Position numbers and translations under genes: made by a program | Source: an uncultured Eubacteriales bacterium | GTDB taxonomy: Bacteria > Bacillota > Clostridia > Peptostreptococcales > Anaerovoracaceae | Length of the DNA stretch: 50,302 nucleotides | Direction: 5' to 3' | NCBI GenBank assembly: GCA_902773665.1 | Contig: CACYFF010000013.1 | Coordinates: 1 to 50,302 of the forward strand | In this document: positions 1 to 7,101 of the stretch, in pieces | How positions within the stretch are numbered: the stretch's first letter is position 1 | Layout of the letters: each line of letters starts with the position of its first letter | Notes under the pieces: model-generated | Database searches by the model: none | The model's input: the letters and a program-made list of their open reading frames with translations, nothing else | Told to the model about the DNA's origin: nothing

Positions 1-17
1 GGGTAGTCCGGCTGCAT

Positions 18-50
18 AAAAACAGCCAACAACATTGCTGTTGCTGGCTG
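18..50 (-). terminator. Rho-independent terminator of the ABC transporter operon
   Basis: Read on the minus strand, positions 50-23 form a 12-bp stem with one mismatch (CAGCCAGCAACA pairing with TGTTGTTGGCTG) around a short loop, followed directly by five T residues (22-18). It lies about 85 bases downstream of the permease stop codon, so it fits as the end of the two-gene minus-strand transcript. The stretch 51-134 between it and the gene holds only a weak 7-bp hairpin and nothing else I can name. Confidence 0.7.
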
Positions 51-134
51 CGAAAATCTTATGATTTTTCACTGTCCACTTGACGGGTAGCAGTTCATTT
101 CGATGCGCGGTTTTGTAATGCTGGGATATCTGTG

Positions 135-1685
135 CTATTCCACTTCCCTTATCCCTTCCAGGATCTTGGACTTGGCGCGCCGCTTCGGATCGATGGAGAT
201 CTGCACGCGGGTGACGATCGAGATCAGGATCCACTCCAGGATGAAGTAGATGATGGCCACCGCGATGAGGGAGAAGAAGGCCTGATAGGTGCGGCTGCGC
301 ACCAGGTCGCCCATCTTCGTAAGGTCCATAACGGCGATGTAGCCGACGACGGATGTCTCCTTGATGAGGGAGATGACGTCATTCTTGTAGATCGGCAGGA
401 AGTGCTGCGCTGCCTGGGGCAGCAGGATCTTGAAGAAGCTCTGGGTGTCACTGTAGCCCAGCGCCTTCGCGGCCTCCGCCTGTCCTCTGTGCACCGCGTT
501 GTTGCCCACCTTTAGCATGTCGAACATGCTGCAGCCGAAGATGAGGGTAAAGCCCAGGATCGAGATGGCGGTAATGTGGGACGAGTTCGCGAAGATGACG
601 AACGAGAGGATCATCAGGAACACGACCGTCGGAATGCCGTGGATAAAGCCGTCGAAGACGTTCATCACGCGGTTGGCCAGCGGGTTGCCGTGGCGGCAGA
701 GCATGTAGACCGCAAAGCCGAATAGCGTACCGAAGGCGATGGAGCACAGGGTGATGAGCAGCGTGGTGCCGATGCCCTGCGCAAACAGCTTCCAGCGGTC
801 TTCCTTAATAAAGGTTTTGTAAAAGCTGTCCTTAATGCCGTCCATAAAGTGGACGCCGTCCTCGGTGACCCCCTCCAGCACGAACACGATGTCGCAGCTG
901 TAATACGGATCGGTCAGCACGGAGGCTTCCGCGCGCTCTTCATCCACGACGATGTTCATGCCGAAGTCGTATTTACCCGCGATAACGGCCGGGGCGATGG
1001 AGTCGAATTCCATGGCGTGGAACTCCCAGTTGTAGCCATAGGCTGCGCAGAAGTTCATCATGAATTCCACGTCGTAGCCGGAGAATTTGCCGTTGCTCTC
1101 GAAGGAGAAGGGCTCGTAGCCGCCCTCGATGGCGATGGATACGGTGCCGTTCTCGCCGGTGGTCTCGGGGATCGTCTCGATGACGCAGGTGTTGGGGTTC
1201 CAGTTGATGACCCAATAGTCATACAGCTTGTCCAGCCAGCCGTTCTCCCGGCCCTGGGCGATGAATTCCTGCAGTTCGGCGAACAGTCTGTCCTGCTTGT
1301 CGTTGTTGCCCACGATGACGGCGAAATCCGAAACGCCTACGGGCTCTTCCAGCCGCACTAGTTCCGGATGCTCGAAGCGCTGGGCGTAGAAACCGACTTC
1401 TTCGATCAGGTAGGCTGCGATCTTGTTGGATTCCAGCGCCGGGATCATGTCGTTGGGCATCTTGTAGTAGTACCAGGTCTCGCCCTCCAAGTCGTCCTTG
1501 ATGTGGTCTTCGTAGAGCACGCCGGTCTGGACGCCCAGGTCCTTGCCGTTCAGCTCTTCGATGGAGGTGATGCCGTTCTTGGTGGGTGCCTGCTCTGCGA
1601 ACACGGCGGCCGGCATGGCCAGGTTCGTCAGCAGGAGCAGCGCCGCCAGCAGCAGGGAAGAAAAATTTGCGATATTCTTTTTCAT
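135..1685 (-). CDS. Amino-acid ABC transporter, substrate-binding/permease fusion
   Basis: 516 aa. Residues 1-30 are a signal peptide (Lys-rich start, Leu/Ala core, AVFA before the cut). The exported part (about 37-270) resembles the polar amino acid binding family, but its lobes are in swapped order: residues 40-160 look like the normally C-terminal lobe (SIEELNGKDLGVQTG), and 181-270 like the normally N-terminal lobe (YEPFSFESNGKFSGYDVEF, then SVLTDPYYSCD). The membrane part (about 300-495) is a HisM/GlnP-type permease with helices near 303-328, 352-367, 371-390 and 468-490 and an EAA loop (EAAKALGYSDTQSFFKILLP). The ATG at 1685 was chosen because it begins the signal peptide and follows GGGAGGATTAGGAGAC; the gene starts 5 bases after the ATPase stop. 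Substrate unknown; a polar amino acid is the family expectation. Confidence 0.9.
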   Translation of the reverse strand: MKKNIANFSSLLLAALLLLTNLAMPAAVFAEQAPTKNGITSIEELNGKDLGVQTGVLYEDHIKDDLEGETWYYYKMPNDMIPALESNKIAAYLIEEVGFYAQRFEHPELVRLEEPVGVSDFAVIVGNNDKQDRLFAELQEFIAQGRENGWLDKLYDYWVINWNPNTCVIETIPETTGENGTVSIAIEGGYEPFSFESNGKFSGYDVEFMMNFCAAYGYNWEFHAMEFDSIAPAVIAGKYDFGMNIVVDEERAEASVLTDPYYSCDIVFVLEGVTEDGVHFMDGIKDSFYKTFIKEDRWKLFAQGIGTTLLITLCSIAFGTLFGFAVYMLCRHGNPLANRVMNVFDGFIHGIPTVVFLMILSFVIFANSSHITAISILGFTLIFGCSMFDMLKVGNNAVHRGQAEAAKALGYSDTQSFFKILLPQAAQHFLPIYKNDVISLIKETSVVGYIAVMDLTKMGDLVRSRTYQAFFSLIAVAIIYFILEWILISIVTRVQISIDPKRRAKSKILEGIREVE

Positions 1686-1690
1686 GTCTC

Positions 1691-2794
1691 CTAATCCTCC
1701 CATCTGAAGCTGATCTTGGTGTGGTTGTTGTACCATTTCGGCGAATTGATGATCTCCTCGTCCACGAGGGTCGTCGTGGGTTCCGCCAGGATGGTGTTGA
1801 ACAGTTCGTTGTCCGAATCTCTCGGGTCGAAGTGTTCGCCGGCGTATTTCAGCTCCAGGGAGAGCACGTCGCTCTTCTCGGAGTAGTCGATCTGTACGAA
1901 GATGTTCGGGTTCGAATGGAGCTCGAACAGGTTGTTGACGCAGATCTCTTCCAGCGCGAGCTGCAGCTTGGACGTTCTTTCGTTCTCGATCAGCAGCTTT
2001 TCCGCGTATTCCTGCAGCTCGTCGATGACCGGTTCGAAGTCGAACTCGTCGCTCTCGATGCGGTAGCTGAGCGTGGACAGACGCTGGATGAACTTCTTGG
2101 TGTTGTACTGCCGCGGTTCCTCGAAGATCTGCTTCGGCGTGCCTTCTTCATAGATGCCGCCCTCGTCCATGTACCAGACGCGGTTGGAGATCTTGCGCGC
2201 AAAGTCCATCTCGTGGGTGACGATCATCATCGTGCGGCCGGTCTTGGCGATCATGCGGATGATGGACTGGACTTCGCCGATCATGGAGGGGTCCAGCGCG
2301 GAGGTGGGCTCGTCGAACAGGATGATCTCCGGGTCCATGGCCAGCGTGCGCGCGATGGCGATACGCTGCTGCTGACCACCGGACAGCTCGTCCGGATAGG
2401 CGAGCGCCTTGGAGGACAGACCGACCTTGGACAGCAGGTCCATGGCCTTGTCGTAGGCTTCCTGGCGGGAGCGTCCCAGCAGGGTGATCTGCGGGTTCAT
2501 GATATTCTCGATGACCGTTAGATGTCCGAACAGGTTGAAGGACTGGAACACCATGCCCATCTTCTTGCGGACTTCGTTCAGGTCGCACTTGCCGTCGTTG
2601 ATCACCTGGCCGTCCACGATGATCTGGCCGGACGTGGGTGTTTCCAACATGTTGATGCAGCGCAGCAGCGTGGATTTGCCGGTACCGGACGGCCCGATGA
2701 CCGCGATGATGTCCCCGCTGTTGATGACCGCGTTCACGTCCTTCAGAGGCGTGGTGTCCTCGAATTCCTTGCGTAAGTGTTTGATCTCGATCAT
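1691..2794 (-). CDS. Amino-acid ABC transporter ATP-binding protein with C-terminal extension
   Basis: 367 aa, about 120 longer than the usual GlnQ/ArtP ATPase. Residues 1-245 carry Walker A (GPSGTGKST, about 34-42), the ABC signature (LSGGQQQRIAIAR), Walker B (IILFDEPTSALDP) and the switch His (IVTHE). Residues about 246-367 are an extra domain without ABC motifs. Its pieces LQLALEEICVNNLFEL and YAGEHFDPRD recall the N-box and the following loop of RsbW-type histidine-kinase-like ATPases; that likeness is my inference. The start ATG at 2794 follows AACGGAGGAGAGACGC; an upstream in-frame ATG at 2869 has no ribosome site. First gene of the minus-strand operon with the permease fusion. Confidence 0.92.
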   Translation of the reverse strand: MIEIKHLRKEFEDTTPLKDVNAVINSGDIIAVIGPSGTGKSTLLRCINMLETPTSGQIIVDGQVINDGKCDLNEVRKKMGMVFQSFNLFGHLTVIENIMNPQITLLGRSRQEAYDKAMDLLSKVGLSSKALAYPDELSGGQQQRIAIARTLAMDPEIILFDEPTSALDPSMIGEVQSIIRMIAKTGRTMMIVTHEMDFARKISNRVWYMDEGGIYEEGTPKQIFEEPRQYNTKKFIQRLSTLSYRIESDEFDFEPVIDELQEYAEKLLIENERTSKLQLALEEICVNNLFELHSNPNIFVQIDYSEKSDVLSLELKYAGEHFDPRDSDNELFNTILAEPTTTLVDEEIINSPKWYNNHTKISFRWED

Positions 2795-2967
2795 GCGTCT
2801 CTCCTCCGTTGTCGTTAGGATAAAAAAGGCAAGAGAAGAGTACGATATATGGGGGTAAAAGTCAATCATTTTTATGTTACAATTACAATACGGTTTAACA
2901 TTTTTTAAGGAGGCGAATGATGGATAACTTTTCGGTAAGCAACTAGAAAAAGCTGGGCTTCGGTCTG

Positions 2968-4047
2968 ATGCGTCTGCCCAAGAAGGGGGACGAGATCGAT
3001 ATCGAACAGACCTGCATTATGGTGGACAAGTTCCTCGAAGCAGGATTCACCTATTTTGATACCGCCTGGGCCTACAACGGCAGCGAAGAAGCGATGCGCA
3101 AGGCCCTCATCGAGCGGCATCCCAGAGAGAGCTACACCGTGGCTACGAAGCTGGCCGCGTGGATCAAGTGCGAGACCAGAGAGGACGCCATGAAGCAGTT
3201 CGAGACGTCCCTGGAGCGCAGCGGCGCCGGCTATTTCGACTACTATCTGCTGCACAACCTGGGCGAGCACCGCACGAAGTTCTACGACGATTTCGACATG
3301 TGGTCCTTCGTCAAGGAGAAGAAGGCGGAAGGCCTCATCAGGCATATCGGCATTTCCTTCCACGACAAGGCGGAAGTGCTGGAACCCATCCTGCAGGCCC
3401 ATCCGGAGATCGAGTTCGTGCAGCTGCAAATCAACTACGCGGACTGGGAGAGCCCGCGCATCCAGTCGCGCCTCTGCTACGAGCTGTGCCGCAAGTACGA
3501 CAAGCCCGTCGTCATCATGGAGCCCGTCAAGGGCGGCCTGCTGGCGAACCCGCCCAAGCAGGTGGCGGATATCTTTAAAGAAGCCGATCCCGAGGCGTCC
3601 TGCGCTTCCTGGGCTGTGCGCTTCGCGGCGGATCTGCCCGGCGTGCTGGCGGTGCTGTCCGGCATGAGCAACGTCGAACAGATGGAGGACAATCTGTCCT
3701 TCATGAAGGATTTTGAAGGGCTCACGCCGGAGCAGAGAGTGACCCTGGACAAGGCCCGCGCCGCCATGGAAGCCATCCCCATCGTGCCCTGCACCACCTG
3801 CAACTACTGCGCGAAGGTGTGCCCCATGAACGTCGGCATCTCCGGCACCTTTAACGCCTTCAACACCCTGACGGTCTACAACAACATGGATAAGGCCAAG
3901 GGCGATCTGGATTTCCAGGTGAACAGCCGCGGCAAGGCCAAGGCCATCGAGTGCATCAAATGCGGCGCCTGCATGGAAGTCTGCCCGCAGCATCTGGAGA
4001 TCCCCGATCTGCTGGAGAAGGCGGCTGCAGCGCTCAAGATCGAATAG
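2968..4047 (+). CDS. Aldo/keto reductase with C-terminal 4Fe-4S ferredoxin domain (N-terminus interrupted by amber codon)
   Basis: 359 aa from the ATG at 2968. Residues 1-260 are an aldo/keto reductase barrel (FDTAWAYNGSEE, AWIKCETRED, LLHNLG); residues about 270-345 hold two cysteine clusters (CTTCNYCAKVC and CIKCGACMEVC) as in the clostridial reductases that combine NAD(P)H chemistry with iron-sulfur electron transfer. The natural start seems to be further up: a strong TAAGGAGG precedes ATGATG at 2917/2920, and that frame runs MMDNFSVSN, TAG at 2944-2946, then KKLGFGLMRLP, the usual first strand of the family. Starting at 2968 would remove that strand, so the gene may be a pseudogene, a sequencing error or a case of readthrough. 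It is divergent from the ABC operon. Substrate unknown. Confidence 0.8.
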   Translation: MRLPKKGDEIDIEQTCIMVDKFLEAGFTYFDTAWAYNGSEEAMRKALIERHPRESYTVATKLAAWIKCETREDAMKQFETSLERSGAGYFDYYLLHNLGEHRTKFYDDFDMWSFVKEKKAEGLIRHIGISFHDKAEVLEPILQAHPEIEFVQLQINYADWESPRIQSRLCYELCRKYDKPVVIMEPVKGGLLANPPKQVADIFKEADPEASCASWAVRFAADLPGVLAVLSGMSNVEQMEDNLSFMKDFEGLTPEQRVTLDKARAAMEAIPIVPCTTCNYCAKVCPMNVGISGTFNAFNTLTVYNNMDKAKGDLDFQVNSRGKAKAIECIKCGACMEVCPQHLEIPDLLEKAAAALKIE

Positions 4048-4058
4048 TTTCCGGAACG

Positions 4059-4081
4059 GTGGGGACGGTTCTTTGACCCAC
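4059..4081. repeat. GGGGACGGTTCT palindromic repeat, copy 1
   Basis: GTGGG (4059-4063) and CCCAC (4077-4081) pair around a loop that contains the shared core GGGGACGGTTCT. It sits between the reductase stop and the ribosome site of the next gene. It is one of five copies in the window. Confidence 0.7.
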
Positions 4082-4096
4082 AGAAAGGATACGAAT

Positions 4097-5119
4097 ATGA
4101 AGACATTATTGCTTTCCAAGACCGACGTGCAGAATGCAGTATCCATGGACGACGTGATCGTCGCCGTAGAAGAAGCGTACAAGGCGTATCAGCAGGGCCA
4201 GGTGGAGCAGCCTCCCATCCAGGGCATGGAGATCCCCGAGCATAACGCCGAATCCGACGTAAAGTCCTGCTACAACCACGCAAACCACATGTTCTCCATC
4301 AAGACGGTGGGACTGTTTAAGGATAATATCAAGGGTCCCGGCAAGTTCGCAGCGGCGGACGGCGGCAAGCTGCCCAACATGATGGGCAACGTCATCCTGG
4401 GCGACGGCGAGACCGGCGGCACCCTGGCGATCATGGATGCTTCTCTGATCACCGGCATCCGCACCGGCGCGGCGGGCGCGATCTCCTGTAAATACATGGC
4501 CAGAAAAGACGCTCACGTGGCAGCCGTGTTCGGTGCAGGCGCACAGGCCCGCATGCAGATCTTCGCGCTGGCGAAGGTGAGAGACATTACGGAAGTCCGC
4601 TTCTACGACAAGTTCGGAACGCCCGAACTGATGGCTGCTTACAAAGCCGACGTGGAGCGGGAGACCGGCGCCAAAGCGGTCGAATGTGCCACCGTGGAGG
4701 AGGCCTGCAAAGGCGCGGATATCCTGATCTGCCCGACGCCTTCCCGCGAAGCTTACCTGAAGAAGGAATGGATCCGTCCCGGAACCCACATCGTGGAAGT
4801 CGGTGTGGACGGCGCCGGCAAGCAGGAGATGGAGCCGGAGATCTTCGGCATGGCGTCTAAGGTCGTCTGCGATTCCATTGCGCAGTGCCTGGCCAGAGGC
4901 GAGACCCGCAATGCGATCCAGGCGGGCTGCCTCAAAGAAGAAGACATCTACGGCGAGATCGGCGAACTGGTGCTCGGAAAGAAGTCCGGTCGCGATAACG
5001 ACGAGGAGATCACGATCTTCGATACGACCGGCATGGGCATCCAGGACAACACCACCGCGGAAGCTATCTACAAAGTTGCGCTCGAAAAGGGCATGGGCAG
5101 CTGGTTCGAGTTTATTTAG
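4097..5119 (+). CDS. Ornithine cyclodeaminase / mu-crystallin family protein
   Basis: 340 aa, normal length for the family, which includes ornithine cyclodeaminase, alanine dehydrogenase and delta-1-pyrroline-2-carboxylate reductase. The family core DASLITGIRTGAAGAIS is present at about residues 113-129, followed by the Rossmann nucleotide loop VFGAGAQARMQI (about 144-155) and a C-terminal GELVLGKKSGRDNDEEIT segment with IFDTTGMGIQD. I cannot tell the substrate from sequence; an imine reductase or amino acid dehydrogenase role is as likely as true ornithine deamination. The start at 4097 follows AGAAAGGA; an in-frame ATG at 4073 lies in the repeat element and has no ribosome site. It may share a transcript with the reductase upstream. 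Confidence 0.88.
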   Translation: MKTLLLSKTDVQNAVSMDDVIVAVEEAYKAYQQGQVEQPPIQGMEIPEHNAESDVKSCYNHANHMFSIKTVGLFKDNIKGPGKFAAADGGKLPNMMGNVILGDGETGGTLAIMDASLITGIRTGAAGAISCKYMARKDAHVAAVFGAGAQARMQIFALAKVRDITEVRFYDKFGTPELMAAYKADVERETGAKAVECATVEEACKGADILICPTPSREAYLKKEWIRPGTHIVEVGVDGAGKQEMEPEIFGMASKVVCDSIAQCLARGETRNAIQAGCLKEEDIYGEIGELVLGKKSGRDNDEEITIFDTTGMGIQDNTTAEAIYKVALEKGMGSWFEFI

Positions 5120-5141
5120 CGCATAGGATTATGATATACTA

Positions 5142-5177
5142 CTCCCTGGGTGGGTCATGCCGCTCAGGGAGGTTTTT
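5142..5177 (+). terminator. Terminator-like hairpin whose 3' arm contains the next ribosome site
   Basis: CTCCCTG (5142-5148) pairs with CAGGGAG (5165-5171), and five T residues follow at 5173-5177, as in a Rho-independent terminator. The same 3' arm forms the AGGGAGG Shine-Dalgarno of the flavoprotein gene starting at 5180. A possible -10 box TATACT lies at 5135-5140, so a transcript starting there would lack the 5' arm. Confidence 0.55.
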
Positions 5178-5179
5178 GT

Positions 5180-5668
5180 ATGAGAAGAAAAGACAGACAG
5201 GTAACAGATTTTAACCGCATCGTCAGCATCATCGACGAATGCCCCATCATCCACATCGCGCTGAACGATGAGCCGTATCCCTATGTGGTGACGGTGAATT
5301 TTGCCTATAAAGTGGAGGGCGAACAGGTGTATTTCTACATCCACGGCGCCAAGGCCGGCCGCAAATACGAACTGATGCAGAAGAACAAGAAGTGCGGGTT
5401 CTTCATGGAGGTCAACAAAGGCATCAAGGTGATGCCCGAAAAGAAGGACTGCACCACGATCTACCGCAGCGTGGCAGGCAACGCCGAGATCGAATTTATG
5501 GAAGGCGACGACGCGTTCGAGGCCGCCAAGGTCGTCATGGCCCGCTATCCGGAGACGGAGACCGCGCCTTACAATCTGGCGAGCGTTCCCCACACCTGCT
5601 TTGCGCGTTTAAAGGTCGTGGAGCTCAACGGCAAGGCCAATCCCGGCAAGCCGGACATCCAGGAATAG
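5180..5668 (+). CDS. Pyridoxamine 5'-phosphate oxidase-family (NimA-like) protein
   Basis: 162 aa. The fold and motifs are those of small FMN-binding split-barrel proteins annotated as pyridoxamine 5'-phosphate oxidase-like or 5-nitroimidazole antibiotic resistance (NimA-type): [18 protein letters not shown] at the N-terminus, [10 protein letters not shown] in the first strands, [17 protein letters not shown] around the flavin phosphate site, and a C-terminal [15 protein letters not shown] strand. A real role in vitamin B6 synthesis is unlikely because the long PdxH C-terminal part is missing; a general flavin reductase role is inferred. The ATG at 5180 follows AGGGAGG with 7-base spacing. 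The rubredoxin gene follows 13 bases later, an electron carrier that could serve a flavin enzyme. Confidence 0.85.
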   Translation: MRRKDRQVTDFNRIVSIIDECPIIHIALNDEPYPYVVTVNFAYKVEGEQVYFYIHGAKAGRKYELMQKNKKCGFFMEVNKGIKVMPEKKDCTTIYRSVAGNAEIEFMEGDDAFEAAKVVMARYPETETAPYNLASVPHTCFARLKVVELNGKANPGKPDIQE

Positions 5669-5681
5669 AAAGGGGAGACTC

Positions 5682-5855
5682 ATGGAAAACAAACCCGCCA
5701 AGTATGTCTGCGGCGCCTGCGGCTACGTCTACGATCCCGAGGTCGGTGACCCGGCCAACAAAGTCGCGCCAGGCACGCCCTTCGAAGAGATAAAAGGTCT
5801 TTATATGTGCCCGGTCTGCGGTCTGGGGAAGGCCGTGTTCAAGAAAGAAGAATAG
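5682..5855 (+). CDS. Rubredoxin
   Basis: 57 aa, a complete short gene. It reads [19 protein letters not shown] and later [14 protein letters not shown]; the two CxxC knuckles (Cys10, Cys13, Cys43, Cys46) bind the single iron of rubredoxin, and the sequence between them ([17 protein letters not shown]) is the family's usual linker. The last knuckle keeps CPVCG but the common Trp before it is replaced (GLYMCPVCG). The start follows AAAGGGGAG. It is a cytoplasmic one-electron carrier, often coupled to oxygen or peroxide detoxification in anaerobes; here it probably shares a transcript with the flavoprotein upstream. The gene is followed by a strong bidirectional terminator. Confidence 0.95.
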   Translation: MENKPAKYVCGACGYVYDPEVGDPANKVAPGTPFEEIKGLYMCPVCGLGKAVFKKEE

Positions 5856-5858
5856 TAA

Positions 5859-5887
5859 AACGGCAGGCAAAACGCCTGCCGTTGTTT
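5859..5887. terminator. Bidirectional Rho-independent terminator
   Basis: AACGGCAGGC (5859-5868) and GCCTGCCGTT (5874-5883) form a perfect 10-bp stem with loop AAAAC; A residues precede it and a T-rich run follows. It separates the rubredoxin gene from the convergent L,D-transpeptidase gene and can serve both. Confidence 0.85.
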
Positions 5888-6944
5888 ATTTTGACGTATA
5901 CTTTGCCAGCATGCCGGCGGCCTCCGCGCGGGTGAGCGGGGCAGAAGCGGGCGCGCCGGCAAGAAGATCTGCGAGATCGGCTTTCATAGCGCCAGAGCCC
6001 GTGCAGTCGCCGGGATCTTCGGATCTCTGCGGTGGAAGGTTTGCCGCTGCCCAGAGATACAGCGAGAAGACGTTTTTAGGCACCGGATCCTGCGGGCTTA
6101 CGCCTTCGGGGAGCGGCAGGGCGATCTCTCTTTTCGCTTCGTTTTTCGCCAAGATCTGCGCCTGGGCGTACGTCAGATACTTCTGCGGGGAGAAATGCGT
6201 TCCGTCCGTGCCCGCCATCTTGCCGGCCCGGTAAATGGCCAGCACCTGGCTGTAGAACGGATCGGTCGCCCGCACGTCGCGGAACGGCATGCCGAGATAC
6301 GCGGAGGACGTGCCGGCTTTATCGCCTAACACCGATCGCCAGGGATTTTCCGGGCGGGGATCGGTGGGGTCCCAGCCGTTGTTCTGGGCGTCCGCTATGT
6401 GGGTCACCAGTGTGTCCGGCTTGCCCAGAGGCCCCGGAGAATCCGCATCGTAGACCACGACCTTCGTGCCCGCCGGAATATTGTCGAACACCCACTTGGC
6501 GTCGGCGGTCTGCAGCCGCACGCACCCCCGGGAGGCATAGCCGCCCAGCATGTTGTATTCGTAAGTCATCAGGGTGGAGGGATCGCGCCGGTTATAGCAG
6601 ACGGAGTGGAATAGAATGGCGCCGTTGAAGCGGGTGGCGTACTGCCCGTAGCTCCCGTCCACCATGTACATCCATGCCGCGCGGTTCGAGACCGTAAAGG
6701 TGCCGGGCGGCGTGTCGAAGCCGGCCCGTCCCGTGGAACAGACCATGGCGCGCACGGGGATGCTGTAATAGCCGTTGTCGTCGAGGCCGTATACCGTCGT
6801 TGTCGCGGCTCTCCGGTTCACCATGACGAAGTAGGGAGAACCGGTGTTTTTCGTCGCAGCAGCCGTCTCGGGACTTGCGGCGTAACTCGGCACGGCGGTG
6901 CAAAACAGGAGCACAGCCGCCAGCAGAAAGGTTAGTTTTCTCAT
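5886..6944 (-). CDS. Secreted L,D-transpeptidase with SLH-like C-terminus
   Basis: 352 aa. Residues 1-23 are a signal peptide (MRKLTFLLAAVLLFCTAVPSYA). Residues about 38-190 form a YkuD L,D-transpeptidase domain with the catalytic signature: His in ILFHSVCY, then GGYASRGCVRLQTADAKW with the catalytic Cys in SRGCVR. Such enzymes make 3-3 cross-links in peptidoglycan or attach proteins to it. The C-terminal third contains two segments like S-layer homology repeats (IYRAGKMAGTDGTHFSP with LTYAQAQILAKNE, and PLTRAEAAGMLAKY), which would hold the protein at the cell wall; this likeness is weaker. The ATG at 6944 follows TCAAGGAGACATC and starts the signal peptide; the in-frame ATG at 6989 lies in the repeat element. 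Confidence 0.88.
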   Translation of the reverse strand: MRKLTFLLAAVLLFCTAVPSYAASPETAAATKNTGSPYFVMVNRRAATTTVYGLDDNGYYSIPVRAMVCSTGRAGFDTPPGTFTVSNRAAWMYMVDGSYGQYATRFNGAILFHSVCYNRRDPSTLMTYEYNMLGGYASRGCVRLQTADAKWVFDNIPAGTKVVVYDADSPGPLGKPDTLVTHIADAQNNGWDPTDPRPENPWRSVLGDKAGTSSAYLGMPFRDVRATDPFYSQVLAIYRAGKMAGTDGTHFSPQKYLTYAQAQILAKNEAKREIALPLPEGVSPQDPVPKNVFSLYLWAAANLPPQRSEDPGDCTGSGAMKADLADLLAGAPASAPLTRAEAAGMLAKYTSK

Positions 6945-6961
6945 GATGTCTCCTTGACGGG

Positions 6962-7000
6962 AAAATGAACGGGGGAGAACCGTCCCCATGTGTTCATTTT
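6962..7000. repeat. GGGGACGGTTCTC palindromic repeat, copy 2
   Basis: AAAATGAAC (6962-6970) pairs with GTTCATTTT (6992-7000); inside, GGGG pairs with CCCC around the core GAGAACCGTCCCC. The element lies in the 5' untranslated region of the L,D-transpeptidase gene, directly after its likely -10 box, so its RNA would carry the hairpin. Confidence 0.75.
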
Positions 7001-7004
7001 ACCA
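6996..7004 (-). promoter_or_regulatory. Extended -10 promoter of the L,D-transpeptidase gene
   Basis: On the minus strand positions 7004-6996 read TGGTAAAAT, an extended -10 motif (TGnTAAAAT). No good -35 box is seen at the usual distance, which extended -10 promoters tolerate. It is divergent from the asnS promoter. Confidence 0.45.
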
Positions 7005-7014
7005 TAAATTCCGC

Positions 7015-7043
7015 TTGTTAGAAGGGCGCAAGTACGCTATTAT
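7015..7043 (+). promoter_or_regulatory. Sigma-70-type promoter of asnS
   Basis: TTGTTA (7015-7020), a 17-base spacer and TATTAT (7038-7043) closely match the vegetative promoter consensus. The asnS start codon lies about 50 bases downstream of the predicted transcription start. Confidence 0.65.
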
Positions 7044-7101
7044 TAAGTGTGGTGCGATATCCGCACCTGTAACTTATCGTGAGTTGAGAAAGGCAAGAAC
7101 C

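Noticed and set aside
2944-2946. Reading the TAG in the aldo/keto reductase as pyrrolysine
   Set aside because: TAG is the ordinary stop of many genes here (both ABC genes, the reductase itself, cyclodeaminase, rubredoxin), no pyl genes are in the window, and pyrrolysine is not known in this family.
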